Assembly (NCBI RefSeq): GCF_014646355.1
Contig: NZ_BMNH01000009.1
Location: 1-64,000 of the forward strand
Origin: Nonomuraea cavernae
GTDB lineage: Bacteria; Actinomycetota; Actinomycetes; Streptosporangiales; Streptosporangiaceae
Reading direction: 5' to 3'
DNA: 64,000 nucleotides
The first letter of the stretch is position 1. Every line of letters begins with the position of its first letter. The notes beneath the pieces were generated by a model that was given only the letters and a program-made list of their open reading frames with translations, was not told the origin of the DNA and made no database searches. Below are positions 16,350-24,883 of this stretch, one piece after another. A program made the translations under genes and the position numbers.

Positions 16350-17459
16350 ATGGTCATCACACGTCACGACGAGGCCGTCGCGGTCCTCTCCGACCCCCGT
16401 TACGTGCCGCCGCCCGTGCGGCGGGGGGCGGCGCCGTACACGCTGGGCTGGCTGCGGGAGCGGGTCTCCAGGTTCAGCAGCGGGCAGGTGCACGCGGAAC
16501 GGCGGCGGACGCTGGCCGAACGGCTGGCCGCGATCGACCCGGCCGCGCTGCGACGGGCCGCCCGTGACGCGACCGTGGCGCGCGGCGGATCCTGGGAGGG
16601 GGTTCCCACGGCCGTGCTCGGCGCGGCGCTCGGGGCTTCCGTCCCCGTGCCGCTGGTCGAGGCGGTGGCGGCCGGCTACCTGTCCGGCGAGGAGAGCCCT
16701 GACGCGGACGCCGCGGTCACCTCGCTGCTCTCCCTCCTGACCGGCGACCGCCTCAGCGCCGGCCACCACACCACCGACCACCCCGTCACCTGCGTCCTCG
16801 GCGCAGGCCGCCTCAGCGCCGAGGACGCAGGTCAGGACCACGGCGGTGGGGACGGCGACGTTGGGAACGGGGACGTTGGGAACGGGGACTTTGGGGACGC
16901 GGTTGCCGTGCTGACGCTCCTGCTCCAGGCGCACGCCGCCACGGAGGGCCTGATCCGCAACGCCCTGGCCCACGCCTCCGCCGGAAACCGCGCGACCGGT
17001 CACCCTGGTGGAGATCACCGGCACCAGGAGTCCGCTTCCGGGCCGACGGACCGGGGCGTCGATGGGCTGCTGCACGAGACGTTGCGGCACGATCCTCCGC
17101 TCCAGGTCACGCGCAGGATCGACCGGGTGACCGGGGACGAGGTGGTGATCGACCTGGTGGCCGCGAACCGGGATCCCGGGGTGTTCGCCGATCCCGGGCG
17201 GTTCGACGGCTCGCGGGGGCCGACGCCGCATCTGACGTTCGGCGCCGGGGTGCGGCCCTGCCCTGGCTCGGCGCACGCCTTCGCACTGGCGGCCGGGGTG
17301 CTCGACGCCCGACTGGGGGCCGGGGCTGATACAGCCGGGTTGGATGCGGCGGGGATCGATGCGACCAGGATCGATGCGGCCGGGATCGATGCGACCGGGA
17401 TCGGTGGATCGGAATCAATGCGGCCGGGATCGGTGCGGTCGGGTTCGAGGGATCGGTGA
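16350..17459 (+). CDS. Divergent cytochrome P450, low-complexity insertions
   Basis: About 369 residues. The heme-binding signature FGAGVRPCPG (FGxGxRxCxG) and the K-helix ETLR (in HETLRHDPP) identify a P450. The I-helix segment reads LLQAHAATEGLI, where the usual AGxxT Gly is replaced. Before the I helix is a low-complexity insert encoded by a 15-bp repeat (DVGNG twice), and the C-terminus after the heme loop dissolves into a GIDA(T/A) repeat. The N-terminus is short, starting at what is normally about residue 50. It could be a degenerating or fast-evolving P450. Its stop is 4 bp from the next gene's GTG. Confidence 0.7.
   Translation: MVITRHDEAVAVLSDPRYVPPPVRRGAAPYTLGWLRERVSRFSSGQVHAERRRTLAERLAAIDPAALRRAARDATVARGGSWEGVPTAVLGAALGASVPVPLVEAVAAGYLSGEESPDADAAVTSLLSLLTGDRLSAGHHTTDHPVTCVLGAGRLSAEDAGQDHGGGDGDVGNGDVGNGDFGDAVAVLTLLLQAHAATEGLIRNALAHASAGNRATGHPGGDHRHQESASGPTDRGVDGLLHETLRHDPPLQVTRRIDRVTGDEVVIDLVAANRDPGVFADPGRFDGSRGPTPHLTFGAGVRPCPGSAHAFALAAGVLDARLGAGADTAGLDAAGIDATRIDAAGIDATGIGGSESMRPGSVRSGSRDR
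16857..16890 (+). repeat. 15-bp tandem repeat inside the P450
   Basis: GACGTTGGGAACGGG occurs twice in tandem (16857-16871, 16872-16886) and then decays (GACTTTGGG). It keeps the reading frame, encoding DVGNG units. Confidence 0.75.
17350..17445 (+). repeat. 15-bp tandem repeat at P450 C-terminus
   Basis: The unit GATCGATGCGGCCGG is repeated at least three times with C/A variants, then in decayed form up to the stop. It encodes GIDA(T/A). It is the extreme 3' end of the P450 and abuts the start of the isocitrate-lyase-family gene. Confidence 0.75.
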
Positions 17460-17463
17460 TGGT

Positions 17464-18210
17464 GTGAGATTTCGTGATCTGCATCGGCCAGGCGACCCGT
17501 TGCTGCTGCCCAACGCCTGGGACTACGGCTCGGCGGCGATGCTGGCGGCCCACGGGTTCGCGGCGATCGGGACCACGAGTCTCGGCGTGGCCGCCGCGCA
17601 CGGCAAGCCCGACGCGGCGGGCGCCACGAAGGCCGAGACGATCGAGCTGGCCGGAAAACTCACGGGCCTCGGCGTGCCGATCACCGTGGACGTCGAGGGC
17701 GGCTTCAGCGACGACCCGGCCGAGGTGTCCGATCTGGTCGCGGCGCTGGCCGCGCTGGGTGTGGCGGGCGTCAACCTGGAGGACGGCCGTCCCGACGGGA
17801 CGTTGCGCCCGATCGAGACGCAGCGCGAGATCATCGAGGCCGCGCTGGGCCACGGCGTGTTCGTCAACGCCCGCACGGACACGTGCTGGCTGGGGACCGG
17901 CGACACGCGGGAGCGGGTGAGCGCGTACGGGCACGCCGACGGCGTCTTCGTGCCCGGTCTGACCGAGCTGAAGGAGATCGCCGGGGTGGTGGAGAGCACG
18001 TCGCTGCCGGTCAACGTGCTGTACCAGCCGGATGGGCCGACGCTGGCGGAGCTGGCCGGGGCCGGGGTGGCCAGGGTGAGCACCGGGTCGCTGTTGTACC
18101 GGGCCTCGCTGCGGGGCGCGCTGACCGCCGTGCTCGCCGTACGGGGTGGGGATGCGCCACCGATACCGACCTATGGCGAGATCGCCGCGATCCTGCCTCA
18201 GCCACGATAA
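17464..18210 (+). CDS. Isocitrate lyase / PEP mutase superfamily enzyme
   Basis: A 248-residue beta/alpha barrel of the ICL/PEPM family. Motifs are PNAWDYGSAAMLAAHGFAAI with GTTSLGVAAAHG (active-site loop), VDVEGGF (metal-binding acidic residues), GVNLEDG, and NARTDTCWLG. Family members cleave or rearrange C-C or P-C bonds of 2-oxo-acids (oxaloacetate hydrolase, methylisocitrate lyase, phosphonopyruvate enzymes); the catalytic Cys of lyases (KKCGH) is not seen. GTG 17464 is chosen because residues upstream are translated repeat. It follows the P450 with 4 bp between. Confidence 0.8.
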   Translation: MRFRDLHRPGDPLLLPNAWDYGSAAMLAAHGFAAIGTTSLGVAAAHGKPDAAGATKAETIELAGKLTGLGVPITVDVEGGFSDDPAEVSDLVAALAALGVAGVNLEDGRPDGTLRPIETQREIIEAALGHGVFVNARTDTCWLGTGDTRERVSAYGHADGVFVPGLTELKEIAGVVESTSLPVNVLYQPDGPTLAELAGAGVARVSTGSLLYRASLRGALTAVLAVRGGDAPPIPTYGEIAAILPQPR

Positions 18211-18211
18211 T
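18206..18211 (+). promoter_or_regulatory. -10 GATAAT before AfsR-like gene
   Basis: GATAAT overlaps the TAA stop of the preceding gene and lies 6 nt before ATG 18218, consistent with a leaderless transcript. This element is AT-rich in a GC-rich context. Confidence 0.45.
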
Positions 18212-18217
18212 CGGGGC

Positions 18218-21028
18218 ATGCGCTTCGAAATCCTTGGCCCGGCCAAGGTCGTGGGCGACGACGGAGCGCCGGTCTCGCTCGGCGGCCCTCGGGTGCGCGG
18301 ACTGCTCACCCTGCTGGCGCTCGACGCGGGGCGCGTCGTCGGCGCCGAGCACCTCGTCGACCACCTGTACGGCGAGCGGCCGCCCGAGGGCGTGGCCAAC
18401 GCGCTGCAGTCGCAGGTGTCGCGGCTGCGCCGGGCACTGGGCCGGGACCGGATCGAGTTCCACCCGGCGGGCTACCGGCTGGCGGCCGACCCGGAGGACG
18501 TCGACGCGCGGCGGTTCGAACGGCTGGCCGGCGAGGGCCGGCGAGCGCTGGCCGCGGGCGACGCCCGGCAGGCGGCCAGGCTGCTGCGCGAAGCGCTGGA
18601 GCTGTGGCGCGGCCGTCCGCTGGCCGACGTCCCGCGTGCCGAGGCGGCCGCGGCGGGGCTGGCGGAGCTGCGGCTGGCGGCCGTCGAGGACCGCGTCCAG
18701 GCCGAGCTGGAGCTGGGGCGCCATCGCGAGCTGGCTGCCGAGCTGCGGCAGCTGACCGCCGCCCACCCGCTGCGCGAGCGGCTGCACGCTCAGTTGATGC
18801 GCGCCCTCTACGGCAGCGGCCGCCAGGCCGAGGCGCTGGCCGTCTACCAGGAGGCCAGGCGTCTGCTGGGCGAGGAGCTGGGCGTCGAGCCGGGCGCCGA
18901 GCTGTCGGCCGCCCAGCTGGCGGTGCTCAGGGCCGAACCGGCGCTGGGCCCCGCGGCCGGCGTGTCCAGACAGGGCGTGCGCGCGCAGCTCACCAGCTTC
19001 GTGGGTCGCTCCGAGGAGCTGAGCCAGGTCGGCACCCGCCTGCGCGCGAACAGGCTGGTCACGCTGATCGGCACGGGCGGCGCCGGCAAGACGCGGCTGG
19101 CCATGGAGACGGCCGAGCGGGCCGGCGGCGACGTGTGCGTGGTGGAGCTGGCGCCGGTGACCGACGGGGCGGACGTGCCGAAGGCGGCGCTGGCCGCGCT
19201 CGACCTGCACGACGCGCTGCTCTCGGGACCGGAGCGGCCGATGGTCGATCCGGTCGCGCGCCTGACGGCCGCGCTCGCCGGCCGGGAGCTGCTGCTGGTC
19301 CTGGACAACTGCGAGCACCTCGTCGCCGCCGTCGCCGAGCTGGCCGACCGGTTGCTGGCCGCCTGCCCGGGGCTGCGGGTGCTGGCCACCAGCCGCGAGG
19401 CGCTCGGCATCACCGGCGAGTCGATCCTGCCGGTGGCGCCGCTGCGGTTGCCGCCGTCCGGCGCCCCGAACCCGCTCGACTACCCGGCCGTGCGGTTGTT
19501 CGCCGATCGGGCCGCCGCGGTGCGTCCGGGGTTCGTGGTCGGCGAGGACGACTTGGCGCGGGTGGTGAGCGTCTGCCGGGCGCTCGACGGGCTGCCGCTG
19601 GCCATCGAGCTGGCCGCGGCCCGGCTGCGCACGCTGTCCGTGGCCGACGTGGCCGACCGGCTGGACGACAGGTTCCGGCTGCTGGCCCGTGGCAGCCGCA
19701 CCGCGCTCCCCCGTCACCAGACGCTGCGGGCGGTCGTGGCGTGGAGCTGGGACCTGCTCGACGAGAGCGAGCAGCTGCTGGCCGCCCGGCTGACCGTGTT
19801 CGTCAACGGCGCGACGCCCGCCGCGGCGGAGCGGGTCTGCGGGCTGCCGGAGGAGACCCTGTTCGCGCTGGCGGAGAAGTCGCTGGTCGAGGTGGTCGAC
19901 GGCCGCTACCGGATGCTGGAGACGATCCGCGCCTACTGCGCCGAACGGCTGGCCGAGGCGGGCGAGACCGAGGCGATGCGCGAGGCTCACGCCGTCCACT
20001 ACGCGGAGCTGGTGGCCGAGGCCGATCCTCACCTGCGCCGGAGCGAGCAGCTGGAGTGGCTGGCCCTGCTCGACGACGAGAGCGACGACATGATCGCGGC
20101 CGTGCGGTGGGCGGCGCAGTCGGGCCGCGGCGAGCTCGGCCTGCGGCTGCTGGCCAACGCCGCCTGCTACTGGTGGATGCGGGGACACCGGCAGGCCAGT
20201 GCCCGTCTGGCCCACGAGCTGCTGGCCACGATGCCGCTCGGCGCCCCCGACGGTCTGGAGGAGGAGTACACGCTGTCCGTGCTGGTCGCCGCCTGGAGCG
20301 GCGAGCCGGACGACGCGCTGCGCGGCCCGCTGGACGGCCTGCGGCATTCCTTTGTCTCGGACTACATGCCCGCGAAGTTGGAGTTTCTGACGATGATGCG
20401 GTCGATGTTCACCGGGCCGCCCGGTGACGTCGATGTCGTGCTGGCGCTGCTCAAGAGCTCGAGCGGGTCCCTGCCACCGTGGCAGCGGGCGCTGACCACG
20501 TGCGGAGTGGCCTTCATGCTGCAGGATGCCGGCGAGCCCGAGGAGGCCAGAGCCGAGTTCGAGCGGGCGCTGGCCATCTTCAGGGAGCTCGGCGAGCGGT
20601 GGGGCATCACGCTGGTGCTGGCGGGGCTCGGTGACCTGGCCTTCGAGCAGGGCGATCACGCCACCGCGCACGCTCTGGCCGAGCAGACGCTGCAGGTGTC
20701 GCGGGAGCTCGGCTCGCTGCCGGACATGGCGGAGAGCCTGTGCCGTGGCGCCGACGCGGTGAGCCGCATGGGTGACCTGGCGGCCGCGCGGGCCGGCTAC
20801 CTGCGGGCCGCGGAGCTGTCGCGACGGGCAGGCTCGGGCGACACGATGGCGTGGGCGCAGCTGGGGTTAGGAGAGGTGGCGATGCTCCACGGTGAGGTCG
20901 ACCAGGCGCGTGCCTGCCTGGCGCAGGCCGAGGACGCCTGTCCCGACGGCTGGTACAGCATGCACACCATCCGCGAGCGCATCCGCGACGGGCGGGAGGC
21001 GCTCGCCCGGCTCGTCAGCGAACGGTAG
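18218..21028 (+). CDS. AfsR/SARP-type regulator with BTAD, NB-ARC ATPase and TPR-like region
   Basis: A 936-residue regulator. Residues 1-95 are an OmpR-type winged helix (MRFEILGPAKVVGDDG, VANALQSQVSRLRRALG). Residues ~95-245 are the BTAD domain (AALREALELWRGRPLADVPR-like pattern, LMRALYGSGRQAEALAVY). Residues ~265-530 are an NB-ARC/AAA ATPase with Walker A GTGGAGKTRL and Walker B LLLVLDNCEHL, and the sensor ATSREALG. Residues ~590-930 are helical repeats. Such proteins activate secondary metabolism or export genes in response to nucleotide state. It is followed 34 bp later by a DHA2 exporter. The start MRFEILG is typical of the family. Confidence 0.9.
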   Translation: MRFEILGPAKVVGDDGAPVSLGGPRVRGLLTLLALDAGRVVGAEHLVDHLYGERPPEGVANALQSQVSRLRRALGRDRIEFHPAGYRLAADPEDVDARRFERLAGEGRRALAAGDARQAARLLREALELWRGRPLADVPRAEAAAAGLAELRLAAVEDRVQAELELGRHRELAAELRQLTAAHPLRERLHAQLMRALYGSGRQAEALAVYQEARRLLGEELGVEPGAELSAAQLAVLRAEPALGPAAGVSRQGVRAQLTSFVGRSEELSQVGTRLRANRLVTLIGTGGAGKTRLAMETAERAGGDVCVVELAPVTDGADVPKAALAALDLHDALLSGPERPMVDPVARLTAALAGRELLLVLDNCEHLVAAVAELADRLLAACPGLRVLATSREALGITGESILPVAPLRLPPSGAPNPLDYPAVRLFADRAAAVRPGFVVGEDDLARVVSVCRALDGLPLAIELAAARLRTLSVADVADRLDDRFRLLARGSRTALPRHQTLRAVVAWSWDLLDESEQLLAARLTVFVNGATPAAAERVCGLPEETLFALAEKSLVEVVDGRYRMLETIRAYCAERLAEAGETEAMREAHAVHYAELVAEADPHLRRSEQLEWLALLDDESDDMIAAVRWAAQSGRGELGLRLLANAACYWWMRGHRQASARLAHELLATMPLGAPDGLEEEYTLSVLVAAWSGEPDDALRGPLDGLRHSFVSDYMPAKLEFLTMMRSMFTGPPGDVDVVLALLKSSSGSLPPWQRALTTCGVAFMLQDAGEPEEARAEFERALAIFRELGERWGITLVLAGLGDLAFEQGDHATAHALAEQTLQVSRELGSLPDMAESLCRGADAVSRMGDLAAARAGYLRAAELSRRAGSGDTMAWAQLGLGEVAMLHGEVDQARACLAQAEDACPDGWYSMHTIRERIRDGREALARLVSER

Positions 21029-21062
21029 GCGATCGGTCAGCGGCCTCGCCGATGGTGGCGGC

Positions 21063-22574
21063 ATGAAGAACAAATGGGCCAGCCTGGTCATCGTCTGCCT
21101 GGCCACGCTGCTGCTCTCCCTCGATCTGACCGTCCTGCACCTCGCGCTGCCGATGCTGGTGGGCGACCTCGGCGCCAGCGCCACGCAGCTGCTCTGGATC
21201 GGCGACGTGTACGGCTTCGCGGTCGCGGGCCTGCTCATCACGATGGGCAACCTCGGCGACCGGATCGGCCGCAAGCGCCTGCTGCTCATCGGCGCGGCCG
21301 CGTTCAGCGCCGCCTCGGTGGTGACCGCGTACGCCCCGAGCCCCGAGCTGCTCATCGCCGCCCGGGTGCTGCTGGGCGTCGCCGGCGCGATGATCATGCC
21401 GTCGACCCTGTCGATCCTGCGCAACGTCTTCACCGATCCCGGCGAACGGACGGCCGCGATCGGCATCTGGAGCGGGATGAACGCCGCCGGGTTCGCCATG
21501 GGCCCGGTCGTCGGCGGCCTGTTGCTCGACCGCTTCTGGTGGGGTTCGGTCTTCCTGATCAACCTGCCGATCATGGCTCTGGTCCTGGTCGGCGGCATCC
21601 TGGTGCTGCCGGAGTCGCGCAACCCCGACGCGGGCCGCATCGACCTGCCGAGCGTGGCGCTCTCCTTCACCGGCGTCGTGGCGGTCATCTACGCGATCAA
21701 GGAGGCCGCGCACGACGGGCTGGGGCGGGGCGACGTGCAGGTGGCGGGCGTGCTGGGCGTGGCCTGCCTGGCGTACTTCCTGTGGCGGCAGACCCGGCTC
21801 GCCGATCCGCTCATCGACGTGCGGCTCTTCCGGCGCAGGGCGTTCAGCGCGTCGATCGGCACCAACCTGCTGGCGATCTTCACGATGATGGCCATGTCGC
21901 TGATCTTCGCGTGGTACTTCCAGCTGGTGCTCGGCTGGTCGCCGCTGCAGGCCGGGCTCGCGGGCCTGCCGGGCGGCCTCAGCGGGGCGGTCGGCGGGTT
22001 CGTGGCGGCCAAGCTGATCCACTTTCTCGGCCGGAACGGCGTCGTGGCGCTCGGCCTGACCATGAACGCCGGCTCGTTCCTCTGGTACAGCACCCTCGGG
22101 CTGGAGGTCGACTATCTCGTCCTGCTCATCCCCATGATCATCGGCGGTATGGGGATCGGCTTCGCCTTCACCGTCAACAACGACAACGTCCTCGCCACGG
22201 TGCCGAAGGAGCGCGCGGGCGCGGCCGCCGCGGTGTCGGAGACCTCGTTCGAGCTGGGCGGCTCGCTCGGCATCGCGATCCTGGGCACGGTGCTGAACAG
22301 CACCTACAGCGCCGGTCTGCGGCTGCCGGCCGATGTCCCCGGCGAGGCGGCGCGGGAGTCCATCGCCGGGGCGATGCACGTGGCCGCGAGTCTGCCTCCC
22401 GAGCAGGGCGCGCGGCTCATCCACGCGGCACGGGTGGCGTTCGTCGAGGGAGTGCACGTCACCGGGCTCAGCGCGGCGGCGATGCTGGTCGTGGTGGCGG
22501 TGCTCGCGTTCGTCGGGCTGCGCGGCGTGCCCAAGGTCATCCCGGAAGAGGTGCCGGCTCGGGCGCGTTCGTGA
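21063..22574 (+). CDS. MFS transporter, DHA2 (14-TM) drug exporter family
   Basis: A 503-residue, 14-segment major facilitator of the QacA/SmvA type. Helix 1 contains LLLSLDLTVLHLALPML, where the acidic residue in helix 1 is typical of cation/drug antiporters. The A-motif GNLGDRIGRKRLL and a motif C-like GAMIMPSTLSILRNVF are present. It likely exports a toxic or self-made compound by proton antiport. It lies 34 bp after the AfsR-like regulator and is probably controlled by it. Its end overlaps the convergent MFS gene by 38 bp. Confidence 0.88.
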   Translation: MKNKWASLVIVCLATLLLSLDLTVLHLALPMLVGDLGASATQLLWIGDVYGFAVAGLLITMGNLGDRIGRKRLLLIGAAAFSAASVVTAYAPSPELLIAARVLLGVAGAMIMPSTLSILRNVFTDPGERTAAIGIWSGMNAAGFAMGPVVGGLLLDRFWWGSVFLINLPIMALVLVGGILVLPESRNPDAGRIDLPSVALSFTGVVAVIYAIKEAAHDGLGRGDVQVAGVLGVACLAYFLWRQTRLADPLIDVRLFRRRAFSASIGTNLLAIFTMMAMSLIFAWYFQLVLGWSPLQAGLAGLPGGLSGAVGGFVAAKLIHFLGRNGVVALGLTMNAGSFLWYSTLGLEVDYLVLLIPMIIGGMGIGFAFTVNNDNVLATVPKERAGAAAAVSETSFELGGSLGIAILGTVLNSTYSAGLRLPADVPGEAARESIAGAMHVAASLPPEQGARLIHAARVAFVEGVHVTGLSAAAMLVVVAVLAFVGLRGVPKVIPEEVPARARS

Positions 22575-23760
22575 CGGCGCGCGGCGCGGCCCGCAGGCTG
22601 CGCCGCCGGGCCAGCACCAGCAGCGCCGCCAGGCCGGTGAGCAGGGGCGGCACCACGAAGGCCAGGGACGGCCCGAACCGGTCGACCAGTTGCCCGGCGA
22701 CCGAGGCGCCGGTGGCGATGCCCAGGCCGATGGCGCCGCCCAGCCAGGTGAACGACTCGGTGCGGACCTCGTCGGGGACGAGGCCGTCGATGATGGTGTA
22801 GCCGGTGATCACCACGGGCGCGATGATCAGGCCGGCCAGCGCGGCCGTGCCGTACAGGAGGGGGATGGTCCCGGCGACGGTGAGGGTGCTGGTGGCCGCC
22901 GCGAGCAGGGCGAGGCCCGCCGCGAGCCTGGCCGTGGCGGAGACGCGCCAGCGGATGGCGCCGTACAGCAGGCCGCCGAGCACGCTGGCGCCCGAGAAGG
23001 TGCCGTAGATCGCGCCCGCCGAGGCGGGCGCGCCGAGCCCGGCGGTCAGCGAGGTGACGCCCACCTGGAGGCTGCCGAAGACCGAGCCCATCGCCAGGAA
23101 GGCGGTCGCCAGCGGCGTCACGCCGGGCAGCCGCAGCACTCCCCCCGCCGAGCCGGCGCGGACCGGCATCGGCTCGGGCCTGCCGGTCCGGACGCCCGCG
23201 AAGACGGCGGTGCCCACGACGACCAGCACCAGGGCCACGAGCAGGGCGACGACCGGCGAGTATCCGGTGGACAGCAGCACCAGCAGCACCGGGGCCAGGG
23301 TGAACATCAGCTCATCGGTGATGGACTCGACCGCGAAGGCGGTGTTCAGCCGGGCCGTGCCGCCCAGCCGGTGCGCCCAGCGGGCTCTGACCATCGCCCC
23401 CACCTGCGGTACCGAGGCTCCGGCCAGGGCGGCGGTGACCACGAGCAGCGGGGTGGGCGCCTGGGCCGTGGCGAGCGCCAGCAGGGCGCCGAGGGCGAGG
23501 CCGTGCAGCACGAGTTGCGGCACCAGCAGTCTGGCCTGGCCGTGCCGGTCGGCCAGGCGTCCGGTGCGCGGGCCGACGATCGCCTGCGACACCGCGGCCG
23601 CCGCGGAGGCCACGCCGGCCGCGCCGTAGGAGCCGGTGGCCCACTCCACCAGCAGCAGGATGCCGAGCTGCAGCATCGCGAACGGCAGTCGCGCCACGAG
23701 CGCGGGCAGCAGGAAGCGCCACGCGCCGGGGGTGGCCAGCACGTTCAGGTAGGACTTCAA
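22537..23760 (-). CDS. MFS transporter, 12-TM
   Basis: A 407-residue major facilitator with 12 hydrophobic segments, beginning MKSYLNVLATPGAWRFLLPALVARLPF. The loop 2-3 motif is RTGRLADRHGQARLL (motif A). The second half repeats the fold (AGLIIAPVVITGYTIIDGLVP). It resembles actinobacterial exporters of the YfmO/MDR class with unknown substrate. The final residues (LARRRSLRAAPRAV) are basic and cytosolic. It is convergent with, and overlaps, the DHA2 exporter. The ~198 bp upstream of its start (23761-23958) hold no gene. Confidence 0.85.
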   Translation of the reverse strand: MKSYLNVLATPGAWRFLLPALVARLPFAMLQLGILLLVEWATGSYGAAGVASAAAAVSQAIVGPRTGRLADRHGQARLLVPQLVLHGLALGALLALATAQAPTPLLVVTAALAGASVPQVGAMVRARWAHRLGGTARLNTAFAVESITDELMFTLAPVLLVLLSTGYSPVVALLVALVLVVVGTAVFAGVRTGRPEPMPVRAGSAGGVLRLPGVTPLATAFLAMGSVFGSLQVGVTSLTAGLGAPASAGAIYGTFSGASVLGGLLYGAIRWRVSATARLAAGLALLAAATSTLTVAGTIPLLYGTAALAGLIIAPVVITGYTIIDGLVPDEVRTESFTWLGGAIGLGIATGASVAGQLVDRFGPSLAFVVPPLLTGLAALLVLARRRSLRAAPRAVTNAPEPAPLPG

Positions 23761-23958
23761 GGGTCTCCGTCCAGGTCAAGACGGAGCCTTCCCGGAGGAG
23801 CGCACCCGTCAGGTGGGCTTCGACCGGGGTGATACCGACACAGGTCGGCCGCCGAGCGGTCTATCAATGCGTTCAAGCCATCAAACGCGACAAACACCGA
23901 TCTTATTGCAGAAAACGACCAGCCAGATCAAGGCCGGCCGTCGCACCCCCCGGCGCGG

Positions 23959-24831
23959 TCAGAGGTGCTCGCGCAGGAAGCCGGCGGTCGCCTCGACCGC
24001 CTGGGTGACGTACGGCTCCGCGTCGTAGAGGTCGATGTGCCGCTTGGCGTCGATCCAGACGATCCGCTTCGGCTCGTCCAGCCGCCGGTACGCCTCCTCG
24101 GCGCCCTCCGGGGAGCAGAACCGGTCGATCACGCCGTGCACGATCAGCGCCGGTCTGGGTGACAGGAAGTCGGCGCCCATCATGTTGTCCACGGTGATCA
24201 GCTCGCGCAGGCTGGCGCGGGTGACCTCGTTCGCCCAGTGCGGGGAGGCGCCGCGCTCGGTGCCGTAGTAGGAGTACGGCTCGTCGCCCGGCATGGCGGC
24301 CTCCCCCTCCGCGGCCACGGCGGGGAGGTACTCGACCGGGCCGCCCCGGTCCTGGCGCTCCAGCACCTCGCCAAGATCGGCCAGCGCGGCCTGGTAGTCC
24401 ATGCCGGACCGCATCGTGTAGGGGTTGTTGTAGGCGCCGGCGATGCCGGCGAACACCTTCACCCGAGGCTCGAAAGCCGCGAACTTCAGGGCGTATCCGC
24501 CGCCCAGGCAGATCCCGACGACCCCGATCCGCTCCCCGTCGGCCTCCGGCCGCGACCGCAGGAACGACACCGCGGCCCGCAGGTCGTGCAGCTTGCCCTG
24601 CGGATCCTCGTGCCGCCGCGGCTCGCCGCCCGACTCGCCCCAGTTGCGATGGTCGAAGGCCAGCGTGACGTAACCCTCCCTGGTCAGCCGCTCGGCGTAC
24701 AGCCCGCAGACCTGGTCACGCACTCCCGTGAACGGCCCGGTGAAGACCAGCGCCGGGTGCGGCCCCGCGCCCTGGGGCAGGCGCAGGTCGCCGGCCAGCG
24801 TGACCCCGCCGGCCTCGAAGTCGATTCTCAT
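23959..24831 (-). CDS. Alpha/beta hydrolase, dienelactone-hydrolase-like with Cys nucleophile
   Basis: A 290-residue alpha/beta hydrolase. The nucleophile elbow is GICLGGGY, so the nucleophile is Cys as in dienelactone hydrolases. The acid is likely Asp in HGVIDRFC and the base His in AKRHIDLYD. The oxyanion region is FTGPFTGVRDQVCGLYAERL, and DHRNWGESGG precedes a lid helix. It resembles the YcjY/S15-like peptidase/esterase subfamily. The substrate is unknown. It sits 52 bp beyond the end of the FAD oxidoreductase gene and on the same strand, so it may be a late gene of the polyamine locus or independent. Confidence 0.8.
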   Translation of the reverse strand: MRIDFEAGGVTLAGDLRLPQGAGPHPALVFTGPFTGVRDQVCGLYAERLTREGYVTLAFDHRNWGESGGEPRRHEDPQGKLHDLRAAVSFLRSRPEADGERIGVVGICLGGGYALKFAAFEPRVKVFAGIAGAYNNPYTMRSGMDYQAALADLGEVLERQDRGGPVEYLPAVAAEGEAAMPGDEPYSYYGTERGASPHWANEVTRASLRELITVDNMMGADFLSPRPALIVHGVIDRFCSPEGAEEAYRRLDEPKRIVWIDAKRHIDLYDAEPYVTQAVEATAGFLREHL

Positions 24832-24883
24832 GCCATCAGTCTGAGGGGCGCGGCGGCCGGGCGTGCCCCGGCCGCCGTGCCCG

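Noticed and set aside
18011..20671. An 886-codon open frame on the minus strand opposite the AfsR-like gene
   Set aside because: It is a GC-driven shadow: low-complexity Arg/Gly/Gln-rich translation, no domains, no ribosome site, and the plus strand encodes a clear BTAD/NB-ARC regulator.
16350..22574. Secondary-metabolite gene cluster (P450, SARP-like regulator, exporters)
   Set aside because: No polyketide, peptide, terpene or RiPP core gene is present between 16 and 25 kb.
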